A DNA stretch of 64,000 bases from Arachis hypogaea (GCF_003086295.3 NC_092040.1:5084001-5148000); one strand, 5' to 3'. Shown: positions 11,486-23,321, counted from the first letter of the stretch. The notes: generated from the sequence alone by a model not told the origin. Made by a program: numbers and translations.

Positions 11486-11725
11486 GATATTTTAGTTGTG
11501 TTTTATAATAGAAATATTGTAATAATTTTTTATAAAAAATATTAATTTATATCTATTTAAAATTTAATTTATTAATTTTTTTGCTAAACTAATTTGTTTA
11601 GTCTAATTTTAATAAAAATAATATAATTTAATTAATTATATATATATTAAATTTTAACTTTTAAAAAATATCTTTAAAAAATATATTTTTAATATCTTTA
11701 TCCAAATAATTCTCTAAAAAAATAC
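11092..11725. mobile_element. Putative long-TIR (foldback-type) MITE
   Basis: The left arm (from about 11092, running through tttgtcaaaattaagttagacaaatt) and the right arm (through aactaatttgtttagtctaatttt) are inverted copies over roughly 200 bp. The centre holds an (AT)n tract near 11450-11480 and a short direct duplication of the tagaatttaaaatttttaa type. It is non-coding. Exact ends and the TSD could not be fixed. Confidence 0.55.
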
Positions 11726-12278
11726 GTATAATAATATAACTCCTTACCCCCAATTTGACCATTACTACCGCTTCAATTAACATAGGAGCTTGGAGTTTGG
11801 ACAAAACTACTGCAACATGAGAATACCTGCAATTAACACGGTCTCTCTCTAGTCTCTACTCCGATCTGACATCAACATGTGTAAGCTATGGTCAACATGA
11901 AATGTGATGAAGGAACAGTCAGAATTAGTAAGTACTATGATTTCACTAAGAAATATGAATTAATTAAACATTGGGTAGTATGATTTTATTTTGATATATT
12001 TTTAAATATTAATGAGTAATTACCATCATTTATATATAATTAAAATAGAATGAAAAATGTTATAAGGGTAAAAAGAGGGGAAGAGAGACTGGTTGTAGAA
12101 AATAGAAAGAGCGAGAGATCCGGTTAGTGGTTAGGCTACTTCTAAGGCATAGGCATCCACTCGTCCCCATGGGTACCCCCCTTCATCCTCGTTCCACCAC
12201 ATATTCCTTCCTTTTCCTCTCCTCTTCCTCTTCCTCTTCCCCACTTTCCCCCTCTTTCTGCCTTTTCATTCTTCCGCC
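11726..12278 (+). promoter_or_regulatory. Promoter and 5' UTR region of the VAP27-like gene
   Basis: A TATA-like TTTATATATAATT lies near 12028-12041. The sequence then becomes GA-rich and from about 12165 CT-rich up to the start codon at 12279, typical of a plant 5' UTR. A 5' UTR ATG at 12169, and an open frame from 12127 overlapping exon 1 in another frame, are treated as non-coding. Confidence 0.4.
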
Positions 12279-12353
12279 ATGTCTACTCCCGCCGCTGCTT
12301 CTGCCTCCCCTCTCATCTCCGTCAGTCCCGATGAACTCAGGTTCCCTTGTACG

Positions 12354-12384
<31 letters not shown>

Positions 12385-15300
12385 AATTAATTTTATTCTT
12401 TCTGATCGTCTATGCAAGCAAATTGCATGATTCATTTTTTTACTCTTTTTTCTGCGGATCATCATTAATAATCCTAATTTAACATAAAAACAACGTTCTA
12501 AATTCTAATAGATTGGACATTCGACATTTATGTATATCTTTTTTGGAAATTTAATCCCTCACTTCTATTCATCTTAGATTAGTAGTTGTACTTATTAATT
12601 ACAAGGCTTAATAAGAATTCAGTGAACCATTAAGATATGCTTTTAGCCATTTCTACTTCTTATGTTTCTAGAGCGCATTATTATGGATTCATGGTTCTCC
12701 CTGTTTGGCAAATCGAAGAGCACGTTAGGCAACATATTGCTCTAATATATGGTTGTACATGTTTTCAGTTATTCTGATATTCAACAGAAGAATTTCTATA
12801 TTATATAATGTAAACATGAATTCTTATTCTATCTTTTCCTCAATAAACTTGAGCTCTTATTCAAAATTTTCTTATGTTATTCTTGTAACCAGTTGAGCTG
12901 GAGAAGCAATCATTTTGTGATCTTAAAGTTGTGAATAACACAGAGAACTATGTTGCTTTCAAGGTACTTTCTTAAACTACACATTCTGGTATGAACTTCA
13001 TGTTGCTTGTATCTGATTGGATCTAATTTCAATGTTATGTTATTGCTGTTTTGTAGGTCAAGACTACTTCGCCAAAGAAGTACTTTGTACGGCCTAACAC
13101 TGGTGTTATACAGCCCTGGGACTCGTGTATCATCAGAGGTGCTCCTTGCTAATATTGCTTAGTCATTTTTAAGTCCTTTTCTTTATTCCTTCACCAAAAA
13201 CTATTGTCTAGTTCTTTGATAGATATATTCTTATTTAACTTTCTGGTTTTTGAAATGTGTATAAATCACATGTTACGGACTACAAAATTATTATACGAAA
13301 GGAACATGCATTTAATGTCCTGATTGAAAATCCCAAGCTAATTATATGAAAAGTATTCTGTTGAGTAATTAAGGCAATTTAATGGTAGATAATTTATTTT
13401 AATACTTAGAATGTACCCTAAAGGTGCACTTGTTGACAAAAGCATTTTTCTTTTTTCTTATAAATCATTAAGATTTTTGATGGTCCAAAAGCTTAAGCTG
13501 CTTATGACAACCCAAATGTTTCTGTCAATTCCTTATAGGAGTTATGCTTGTGAACGAATAACTTAATGCCTGCTCTATTCTAAAGATAAAATTTAGAAAT
13601 ATGTCGTTTCATCTGAGATATGGTTATAAGTTATAACCTGTTTCTGAGGTCTATGTAGACTGGTAATTTCAACTATCATCAATGGTCAGAAATCAGGTGT
13701 TTTTCTTCACAAATCCCAATATCATAAAGATTTTAGAACCAGGGAAAAGAAAGCGATTTGGAGCTTATTAGCAAACATGTGTTGCACAATTTCTGGATTT
13801 TATAGTTTCAAGTGACCCATTTTTTGGTTAAATACTGTGGGACCTAAAACCGATAACTTGTTGTCAAGCACCAAGCTTTTGCCATTCTGTTTCATAGTGG
13901 TATCAGCCTTTGTCATATTGTTCAATTTTTTGTATTGTACAGTCACTCTTCAAGCCCAACGTGAATACCCTCCAGACATGCAATGCAAGGACAAGTTTCT
14001 ACTACAGAGCACAGTAGTGAATCCAAATACTGATGTTGATGATCTTCCTGCAGATACTGTAAGAGTTTCAAGACTGTCCTTGTTTTATGGGATCAACTGT
14101 ATAATTTGGAAAGAAAAAAAATTAACCATGAATGCTGCTAATTGGCTTGTAGTTTAATAAGGAAAGTGGAAATACAATAGAAGAGTTGAAACTAAGAGTT
14201 GCGTATATTGCTTCTAACTTAACCCAAGGAAGCTCTGAAGATGATGCATTGAAGAACTCCGCACAAAAACTTGATAGTTCTTATGTGAGTATCTTCTTCC
14301 CCCTACATTTGTGGAATCGGTTTGAGTTTCTGTTTATTCTTCTCTTTGTAGAGTTTTTAATTTTGTGTGTTTAGCTCTATGTTATATGATACATTCAATC
14401 TGCCAACCTAGAATCTTCATCGGCTAGGAGTCTCTTGGAATGACAAATAAACTTAATATATTTCAAAACGAGTACAGGCTATTAGGCTAAGAAATGATAT
14501 AAGGGTATTAATCACTCAGGACCAATTCTATCTTATAGATGCATAAACTTTTAATGTAGACAAACAATGCGATTGGAGAACACGACCTTTCATTTTTTTA
14601 AAAAAAAGAAAAATGCAAGTTAGCCAGAAAAATTATGTGATTGATAAGGGAAAACAGAAAACATAATTTTACTCAATCAATTACTAAAGAAACTTCCAAT
14701 TGTATAACCCTTCTCCTGTAAAATATAAATCTTTGCCTGCATCGTATTTCTTTGTTTAGAATAGACCTAGCATCTGGCTACAAATGCCATAAAGCATCTA
14801 GCAGCTTATGCCATGTAGAATAATTTGCCGATGACTAGTGTGTGGAAGAGAAAATATGTTTGGGTATCAAACTGGTTTAGGAAGATTACTTTCTGAAACC
14901 ACATTTAGAAGTTTATTTCTTATTGGACTGTCTATAGATTACTTAGTGGAGTTGAAGTTCACTTCTGTCTTTGTGTCGCTGGTTTCATTTTTCTGTAATT
15001 AATTTTTTTTCCTTAGCTAAGCAAGTTATATGAGCTTCTTTTAAGGACCCATTTAATAGGCTTTAGTTGAAGTTAAATCTCTCCCACTGCTTTGAATCAT
15101 GGTTCCGTTTTCTGTATTTGAGTGATAGTCTCTGCCTAAAAGATTACCAATTGTTGCATGATAATTAGGTTCATTTGGAAACAAGTTTTCTTCATTATAT
15201 CATTCAATGCCCCATAATTAAATTTCCTATTTTTTCCCCTCAAGAATCAGGCTTTACAGCAGCTGAAGGAAGAAAGAGATGCCGCCCTGAGACAAACACG

Positions 15301-15639
15301 ACAGCTGCAACAGGAACTGGTAATTATGCAACATGTTTCCCTGTATTACTTCATTATCACAGGATTTTGGCCAAGTCTGCTCTCTCTTTAGTTCTTTTGT
15401 TCTATGGAAAACTTGAATCTACATTATAACTTGGATATTTTACTTTTGAATTGAGAATTCATTGGTTGGGTTGTGTTTATATGCAGGACATGCTGAAAAG
15501 GCGAAAAAGCCAAAGAGGAGATCCTGGCTTTTCCCTTATCTTTGCCTTTTTTGTAGGTCTCATTGGACTTGTGCTTGGCTTTCTTTTAAAACTTCTATTC
15601 TCTTCACCACCACCATCACTATCACCATCTACGGAATGA
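12279..15639 (+). CDS. VAP27-type vesicle-associated membrane protein (MSP domain), 7 exons
   Basis: Exons by GT-AG consensus and frame: 12279-12348, 12893-12963, 13057-13138, 13943-14058, 14153-14284, 15251-15319 and 15487-15639; 693 bp, 230 residues. Residues about 12-130 form a major sperm protein domain with the plant VAP signature (ELEKQSFCDLKVVN, YVAFKVKTTSPKKYFVRPNTG, PPDMQCKDKFLLQS). This domain binds FFAT motifs of lipid-transfer and tethering proteins. Residues about 158-185 form a Gln/Glu/Arg-rich coiled coil (LQQLKEERDAALRQTRQLQQ). Residues about 195-218 are a single C-terminal transmembrane anchor (SLIFAFFVGLIGLVLGFLLKLL), followed by a short PPPSLSPSTE tail. The length and order match plant VAP27 proteins, which are tail-anchored in the ER and act at ER-plasma membrane contacts. 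All exon junctions keep phase and no disruption is seen. Confidence 0.93.
12354..12380. repeat. (CT)n microsatellite in intron 1 of the VAP27-like gene
   Basis: A pure CT tract starts within a few bases of the intron 1 donor (GTACGT at 12349). Confidence 0.95.
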
Positions 15640-16960
15640 TTTTTATTGTGGAAACCCTTTGCATGCAAGACCTTTCTCGTGTTAACACTGTAAAAGTGTA
15701 AAGTTCCTATATTCTTTTCAATGAGATTTTTGTTCTTTATTTTTTATGCCTTAACTGCCATATGGTATACTGGATAGTACTTTTCTTTTTTCTTTAGAAA
15801 GGCATACACATTAGAATGCAGAGATAAGAAGGGGATGCTTGTTAATAATTTACGATATAACATTATAGCTATCAACAATTGAAATTCTCTGAATCCTTCA
15901 TCTCAAAAGGAAAACAAAAACCGAAAACATAAGTAAATAAATTCTGATCCTTGATCTATACTGCTACTCACCCCAAAGCAAATTAGTAAAATATGGTTTT
16001 AGTTAGCCGTGTATTATTTTCTCTTCAATCACGATTCAAGAAAGATGTTCTTTTCTGGGTGTCTAACAAGAAAACAATGGAAAAGAGAAAAGACAGCAGC
16101 AAAGCTAAACAGGATTAGACTAGTCATGTACAATAACAGGAGACAACTCGGCCCAAGGCTCTAACCACTCGAGAAAACCACACATGGATTTGGTAGCTAT
16201 TTTGGCCACACTACAGAAAAAATGTATTACTTAATAATACCACGCGTCTCTTTGTTGTATCTTTACATGATAAATTATATTTTAAACTGATTTAATGTGA
16301 TTGAAATTTATGTTTTTGAAATTGAATATAAAGATGAAATTGGAAAATAAAAGGAGAGTCCAAATGCGGTTATTTATTCTATCTCAAAAGCTAGTAGTAT
16401 ATATCTATAGCAAACAATTATAAAGATTGATTGTTTTGAACAAAACTATATTTTTATATGTAAGTGCAAGTGCTATAATAAAATAACTCATATGACGGGA
16501 CTCAAGAAAAATCTTAAAAAACAAAAGACTTCACAAGTAATTTAACACTAAACTACAATAATAACTACTAGGTGAATTTGAGCCAGGGAAAAGTTGATAG
16601 ATAAGTCCATTTTCCAAGTATACTACACCATAATCGTGACCACCAACAATATAAAGAATATCATGATCGATCACATTATTAATAATAACTATACTATATG
16701 TACACTAAAATCAACTACTAAAATTAGTCATTAATATAACACACGTATATTTAATAACTGATTTTGATGTACAAATAATATTTTTGTATTAATAATTACT
16801 AAGGTTTGACGCACCACTTGATAATTTGTATAACAATAGATCAACATGCAAGCAGGTGAATTATATCCGAGTATTGTCGCGTAGTTCTCCAATGTATTTA
16901 TTCTTGACCGTGTAGGTTGATTCATCTTATCATTGTTCAACATATAAACATCTAACTTAT
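15640..16960. other. 3' flank of the VAP27-like gene and AT-rich intergenic DNA
   Basis: The first ~100 bp are probably the 3' UTR. The rest has no supported gene or repeat boundary. Confidence 0.4.
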
Positions 16961-16967
16961 AATCCAA

Positions 16968-17090
16968 TCAGATACTTGCGGCTGAAGGCACAGGATCGGG
17001 AACAAGATCATCGGGTGGTGTCACCAATGTTTTGAAACCAAGGAATGGAACCCCTGTCTTGGCATCATACTCGTGCAGTTCAGAAGCGAA
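16968..17090 (-). pseudogene. Possible orphan last exon or gene fragment
   Basis: On the minus strand, 40 codons with non-AT-rich, protein-like composition end in a TGA (16968-16970). The C-terminus reads through GVPFLGFKTLVTPPDDLVPD and is followed by PVPSAASI. Upstream the sequence drops into a (TA)n tract (17089-17103), so no preceding exon can be traced. The GC content contrasts sharply with its surroundings. I do not recognise the family. It could be a relic of a lost gene or a last exon whose partner exons are gone. Confidence 0.35.
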
Positions 17091-17410
17091 TATATATATA
17101 TATGAAAGAGGAATCAACGAAGAGAATCGAGATAAGAGTGAAGTGTGAGGTGCGGTCAGAATTAGATATTTACACGGCTATGGATTTCAACTAGGATACT
17201 AGCTAACTGTCATCTAGTGTATGGACGATGAAAAAAAGGAGAGTGTTAGGTAAACAATGATTATTTTGAATAATATGAATAACTACCAAATAAATAAAAA
17301 TACACTATATCTTAATTTAATGTTACCAATTAAATTTAAGATTAATTTACTCTTTTAACCCTATCAATTTACATTATTTACACATTGTACAAAATGTTGT
17401 TAATTATCTA

Positions 17411-18596
17411 TACTTTTCTTAAAAAAAGCCTACAAAAAATTAAAAAAAAGTATAAATAGCTAACTTAATATGCTTTCAATTAAGTCACCTAGAAGCCAAC
17501 TTTCAAAATATCTTATTTTAAATTTTTAAAAACTAATTTTACACTCAAAAAACCTGATTTCAAAAAACATGACGCTGCGACCTTCTTCTCTTCCTAATTT
17601 CAAATCCTCTCCTTTAACCTATCGCTGCGTCGCGTTCCAATATAAACTGTCGCAGTTACATCACACACGATGTTTTTTTAAGTTTTGGACGCTTCTATTT
17701 TTTAGGTTTTAAATGTATTTTTGTTATATGTTTTGAATGTTTTTTTCTTATTTTTTATGTTTTTTTATTTTGAATAATTTGTTTAATAGTTTTATATGTT
17801 TCTTTTCTTAATTTTCACATGTTCTTTTTTCAATAATTTTAAAAATCTCATTTTGTTAGGTTTTTTATTTTTAAAATAATTTTAAACATATCTTTTTTGT
17901 TATGTTTTAGATGTTTTTATATTCTAAAGTGATGTATTTTCTTTATCATAATTAAAAGACTTTTGAATAATCTTTTATAATAATTTTAGATGTTTCTTTT
18001 TATTACGTTTTAAAACATTTTTTGTTGTTTTTGTTTATAATTTTTCTTTTTGCATCACCTTCTGTCATCTGCAACTACTCGTGACGTCACAAACGTGGTA
18101 ATGCAATCCTCTCTTTTTTTTTTTCTTCCTCCATGTGTTGTTTTAGATGATTATTTTTTTAGATTTTGGATAATTCTTTTTAACAGTTTTAGATGTTTTT
18201 TTCTTAGTTGTCGAATATTTTTTTTATGTTTTAAAATAACATCTAAAATTTAACAAAAAAATCTAAAATCATAAAAAAATAACATCTAAAATAAAAATAA
18301 CATTCAAATTCGTTAAAAAAAATTATCTAAAATCTAACCAAAAAAATATATAATTATTGTACTTTATACTAAAACTTTTACAAGTGATCTAGAAAAAAAG
18401 AAAAAAAGTATGGAGAGAGATGAAAGAGAGAGAAACAGAGAAAAGAGAAAGAGAAAAAGAGAGGTGAATGGAGTAAAAAAATACGTGTTATTTAAGTGTA
18501 AAATTAATTTTTTAAATTTTAAAATAAATTTTTAAGAAATTAAATATTTAATTTTATATAAAGTTAATTTTTTAGACTTTTTCTTTAGGAAAAAAC
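17411..18596. mobile_element. Putative non-autonomous TIR element with degenerate ATGTTTTT repeats
   Basis: The left end (from about 17411, through TTTTACACTCAAAAAA near 17540) and the right end (through AAGTGTAAAATTAATTTTTT near 18495, to about 18596) are imperfect inverted copies over some 120 bp. The interior begins with a GC-richer piece (about 17570-17670). It then carries dozens of degenerate TTTTAGATGTTTTTT-like units on one strand and the complementary AACATCTAAAAT type near 18235-18330. It is non-coding. The TSD was not resolved. Confidence 0.4.
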
Positions 18597-18599
18597 AAA

Positions 18600-19735
18600 C
18601 CTAAACAAAATTGCAATATTTAATGGAATTAAAAATTATTTCTGACAAATGATACAAAACGAGATATGAATTTAGCACATAATTCCCTTAATTAATCCGC
18701 CTCTAGAAACCATCATAGATACAAACAAAAAGGAAACAAGACAGCTTCCCGGAAAAAAAAAAAACTGACAGCTAAAAATATGATTTTTGGTGAAAAGTTA
18801 GTTTCATTTCAGTCTCCTTTTAGAAAAAAATAGAATTTTAATGAATCTCAGCTCAGCTCATCTTTAAACTTCTCGCTATCACTTATTAATTAAATAAATC
18901 TTAATTATTTATTTATTATAATTTGTATTAATAATTCTAATTTAAAAACATAAACTATAACAAAAAATCATACTCTTTTATATAAATATGAGAATAAGAT
19001 ACTTCACTATTAAAAAATAATTAGTTGTTTAAATATAAGGATTTAGATCCTCTAAAGTTTGAATTTCACTTTAAACTTTAAAAAATCCAAATCTTAAATA
19101 TAGCACCAAATTTCTAATTTTTTTAGTCTTTATTTAATTATTATTTTTTTATTTCTCTTTTTTTTCTCTTATCATTTTTCTTCTCAAATAGTTAAAACTA
19201 CCACTATAGTCACTCGAATTATAATTTTTGTTTCTAGTTAAAAAAATCATAGAAAGAAAAGATATTTAATAATAATAATTTTAAAGTAGAGGATTAAAAT
19301 AAGATAAATAAAATATTTAAAATAAAAATAGAACACTTTAAATATTAAAGACAAAATTAAGACTTAGTCCAAACGATAAAAACTAAAAAAAATATTTTAT
19401 TTTTTCAAAATTAGGAGTAAGACACAAACTTGCGATCTTTAGGTGAATATGGAGAGACTAGGGTTAGGATTCGGTGGTCCCAGAACCTTTGGACCACTTA
19501 ATGGTCCTATTAGAAAACATGTTTTTAGAGTTTTTTTAATAATTGCTACATAGTTCTTGAACTAATTTTAATTACAAATTAACCCCATATATTTTATTTA
19601 ATTATATACACTATTTTTTATTTTATAAATTATTATTTTATCAATTATCTATTATCTATTATATTTATTAATAATCAAATACAAAAAAACAACCAATTAT
19701 ATCCTCTATTGATCCTAATAAAGCTTTTGGCCATT
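18600..19735. other. AT-rich intergenic DNA
   Basis: No gene. Contains a dispersed-repeat phrase near 19040 shared with 10531 and a repeat remnant near 19410-19460 (gatctttaggtgaatatgg) related to 5125-5160. Confidence 0.4.
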
Positions 19736-20123
19736 CCAATCGATTAAAATATTAAATTTGATCTCGTGACATTCGTCCATGACTTCCAAATCATGTTTCC
19801 TTGAAATTCAGTCGATTGGTTTATCAAAACAATCGATTGAATTACAGTGTATCACAAAACAATCGATTGAAAATTGTAAGGTAGAATAGTTTTCACTTAA
19901 ACCAATCGATTGTTTATACTTTCCAATCAAATGAATGCCAAAAACAATCGATTATTTTTGTTACTCAATCAATTGAATTCACGAAAACAACATGAATTTG
20001 TCAAATACAATCGATTGGAAAGTGATGACATTGAAGTTTTAGCCAAATTCAATCGATTGGTAATGTAATCCAATCGATTGGAAGGTGATGAAGTTGAATT
20101 TTTTGCCAACTTCAATCGATTGG
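19736..20123. repeat. Array of the 12-bp palindrome CCAATCGATTGG
   Basis: The core CAATCGATTG occurs, with small variations, at about 19736, 19810, 19830, 19860, 19902, 19944, 20008, 20050, 20070 and 20113, at irregular spacing of 20-80 bp. Several copies sit in a longer shared phrase (gaaggtgatgaagttgaatt-like), so part of the array arose by tandem duplication. No coding capacity is seen. Confidence 0.85.
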
Positions 20124-20384
20124 TAATGCTACCCAATTAAAAGTAAATAATATTTAAACTTTTTTGTTTAACAAAATTAAAATAAAGCACAAAAACAAGA
20201 ATAAATTTGTATAGGAGTACATTCATTATGTTATAATTTTAATAATTAATGTAAATTTTAAAAAATTGAATAAATTTATATTTATTTTGATTATATTCAA
20301 AAGTGAATTATATGTAAAAAATTGAATAAATTTATATTTATTTTGTGTGAGGATATTTTCGATTGTTAGAGCCGATACAGCGGT

Positions 20385-21010
20385 TATGATAAAAAGTGTT
20401 GCAAGAAGCTACTAAAGCAACCTATGTATTTAAGCCTTGTTACAGGAAGGTCTGGATGGCAAAATAGAAGGTCGTTGCACAGATCTACGGAGATTGGGAA
20501 GAATCGTATGCCGAGTTGTCCCATTGAATCCTTGGTGTGTAATCCACAATGAATGAAACCGTGGCGTTGTTGAAGACTTCTCCGGTGCGTGTTGGTAATC
20601 AGGTTGATGAATCTACCCTGTACTTTCATTGTCTTTTCTGGACATTTTCTCATGCATTGAGACATTTTGACATTGCAAGCCACTGGTCAGTATCGACGGG
20701 ACTCATTTGTACAGAAAGTACGGCGGTATTTTGCTTCTAGCTATTGTGCAAGATAGTAACTCGAATATCTTGCCCATTGCTTTTGCACTTTTGGAAGGGG
20801 AGAATGTAAAGTCCTGGGTTTTTTTCTTATCCAACTTGCGTTAACATGTGACTCCGCAAGAAGGTATTCTGGTGATCTGTGATAGGCACCATGACATTAA
20901 GGCGGCACTGGAGGCACCTGACAGTGGTTGACTACCACTTCATTCATATCGAGCGTTTTGCATTCGTCAAATTGTAGCTAATTTTCCCCCAATTTCAAGG
21001 GTCAGGATGC
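20385..21010 (+). pseudogene. MULE (MuDR-type) transposase fragment, disrupted
   Basis: Translation across frames gives pieces typical of plant MuDR transposases. They are a CYKKATYVF-like start (near 20395), then YGDWEESYAELSHWILG, TVALLKTSPVRVGNQVDES, FWTFSHALRHFD, then the catalytic-domain strand with SPGFF, and finally ICDRHHDIKAALEAP at about 20873-20920. The DDE-domain landmarks around IDGTH are degraded (VSTGLICTEST), with multiple frameshifts and stops. No C-terminal SWIM zinc finger is seen. It lies about 570 bp from an oppositely oriented plant-mobile-domain gene, a pairing common in Mutator-derived loci. Confidence 0.75.
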
Positions 21011-21576
21011 GAGACGGCTAATTTATGAATCAGTCACTCTCTGGATACTTAAAACATAATCAACTTTGTTGTCCCAATGCAAATGCCATGTCTAAAAATA
21101 ACTCAGGAACCACCTATCTCCATCCCTACCGTCCTTGTCATGAAGCTAGTCTGTGTTCAGGGTTGGTTCAGGCACATGCTGTATGCCATCAAACTATGGG
21201 AACACCCTATCCACTTGATGTCACTCATTCAAGACAAAATATATCAGGCTAGTGACCACCCACCATAACCGACTATGCCCCTCAGCTAAAATCTTCAAAT
21301 GAACAACCACAAACATGTCAAGCGCAATATAAGGCTCCGACACAATCTGCAAATGACAACAGAATCTACCATTAGTACACCATATACAGCTATGTCGACG
21401 AACGAGTAATGAAACTTCGAAACAGATACAAACAACTTACATCTCAACCACCCAACTGGTCTAATGCAAGGCGAAACTAGATGATTTTTTGCTCCTTTCG
21501 GTCAGATGTCGGTAAATAAGTGGCCCACCTGAAGAATGACAATGTCATACGAATAAATAATCCAGGATCTTAAAAT
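21011..21576. other. Sequence between MULE transposase fragment and PMD gene
   Basis: GC content is higher than in the flanks. Overlapping open frames at 21025-21268 (+) have no recognised domain. This is probably decayed interior of the same Mutator-related insertion or lost C-terminal exons of the PMD gene. Confidence 0.35.
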
Positions 21577-22458
21577 TTAATAACTGGCAAATAAATAATG
21601 AAAGCCTAAGTGCATAAACCGATACCTGGATGCCAACGGAAAAGAAAAGTCGTCAAATCCATGCGGTTTGAGAGTAGGGAACTGCCAGAATATCCAAGAC
21701 TGTAGTAGCTGGAGGGGGCCTGCCAAGTTCGTGACATTTCTATTGGTCACCCAACACATGCATCGATATAGCCATGCCAACATAGCCGAACCCCAACTAT
21801 AAATTCCCAACTCATCAAGCCTCGCCACAAACGGCAACCACCATATATGTACTTGATTTGCACTTTTGTCACCAAACAACTGAGTGGATAGCAGCATCAT
21901 AATGTACACACATGCGTATATGCGTACGGTATCCTCAGTCACATCCGTCGGTAGCATCTTGAACCTCTCATAGAACCATGTGAAGTAGACTGTGAACTGC
22001 TTTACCTTATTTGGCAACGGAAGCTCGCCAAATAACTCTTGAAACCACTCCCAAACCGGTCTGCCATCATCCATCAACTGGTCAAAATCTGTGAGGCATC
22101 CAGATACAGCCTTTTCATCAACAGACAACCCGAGTTGATATGTCATAACCTGCAACGTGATGGTATACTTCTCGTTCCCGAATGGCATATGAAAGGTGTG
22201 CGTCTCAGGACGCCACCTCTCAATGAATGTGCTGACCAGGAGCTCATCCAACCAGAACCAACGCATATTCAGCCTGCTAGTCAAATGGTACAAATCAGCC
22301 CTCTCCAAATAGGATATGATCCTATTATGCAAAGGCATATTCTGTTGCCTTCGAATACTGTAGATACACCTACTTAATTGCATGATGTAAAAAAAAAAAA
22401 TCACACCAAATGAAATTTTAATACTTACAAGTTTAAACCATAAATTATCATCGGACAC
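21577..22458 (-). pseudogene. Plant mobile domain (MAIN-like) protein, truncated at the C-terminus
   Basis: A 293-codon open frame. From about residue 25 it carries the plant mobile domain: RCIYSIRRQQNMPLHNRI, LNMRWFWLDELLVSTFIERW, RPETHTFHMPFGNEKYTITL, YQLGLSVDEKAVSGC, a WFQELFGELP block, YIMMLLSTQLFGDKS, WLPFVARLDELGIYSWGSAML and LLQSWIFWQFPTLKPHGFDD. The first ~24 residues (LVSIKISFGVIFFFYIMQ) look like translated intron, so the natural start is probably elsewhere. After PLASRYRFM the conserved C-terminal half of the domain is missing and unrelated residues follow. PMD proteins include MAIL1/MAIN, which silence transposons, and many Mutator-borne copies. The neighbouring MULE transposase fragment argues for the latter. 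Confidence 0.75.
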
Positions 22459-22479
22459 AAAAACTACAAATTTTTTGTT

Positions 22480-22894
22480 TATCTAATTTTAACTAAAATT
22501 TTAGATACACTTCCCTTAACATTATTTTTCAAACTAATTTTATTAAAATAGAGAAACAACACTTATGAACTTTTACACAAAATTTTGTTTAATAAATCGT
22601 ATTTTACAACAAGCAAAAGATCTCCAACTTTTTTAAATTTATAAGTCCTATGTTTTAAAATTTAAAGTTTAAAATTTAAATTTTAAGACTTAAATCTTAA
22701 ATTTTAAATAATAAAATACCAACCTTAAATTTTATTTCTAAAATTTTAAACCTTAAAATTCAAATTCTAAATTACAACTCTTCTAATTTTAAAATTTTAA
22801 ATTTTAAATTTAAAGTTTAAAATTTTAAATTTTAGTTTTTAAATATTATATTTAAAAAACATCCATTAAAAGGACATTTGAAGATTTTTTAGGT
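22480..22894. other. AT-only low-complexity DNA
   Basis: From about 22640 to 22850 the sequence is an irregular series of TTTAAAATTTAAA words on both strands. No gene or element boundary is visible. Confidence 0.5.
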
Positions 22895-23205
22895 TTAATT
22901 AGAATTTTTATAATTTTGTTAAATTTTTAATTAAAATTTTTTATTTTTTAACTGAATTTTTATATTATTTTTAGTTTTATAATTAGATTATTTTTGTGTT
23001 AAAAATATTAAAATTAATAAAATATTTATTTTAAAAAAATATACTGTGAAAGATTTAATTTAAATATTAATCATAGATATTTTTAATATATAAAAATTTA
23101 TTTTATTAATTTTAATTTTTTAATGTTGATAATAATTTAATTATATAGAAAATAATAAAAAATTAATTTTAAAAAATATATAAAAATCTAGTTATAAATT
23201 TAATG
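22895..23205. mobile_element. Putative MITE upstream of Bax inhibitor-1
   Basis: The left arm (aggtttaattagaattttta near 22895 onward) and the right arm ending near 23205 (tttttatatattttttaaaattaa on the opposite strand) are inverted copies over about 140 bp, with a short unique centre. It is AT-rich and non-coding. The right end lies about 115 bp before the BI-1 start codon. TSD not resolved. Confidence 0.5.
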
Positions 23206-23321
23206 AGGAGCGACTAATTCTTTTTTTAAATATAAACAGGAGTTTCCTTCAGTTTTGCAATTCCATTCTATTTCGTTTTGTTTCTGCTCCTTTGTGTGTA
23301 ATTGGAGAAAAAGAATCAACA

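Noticed and set aside
12127..12390. An 87-codon open frame overlapping the first exon of the VAP27-like gene
   Set aside because: Different frame from the MSP-domain exon. Its Ser/Leu/Pro content comes from the CT-rich 5' UTR and (CT)n.
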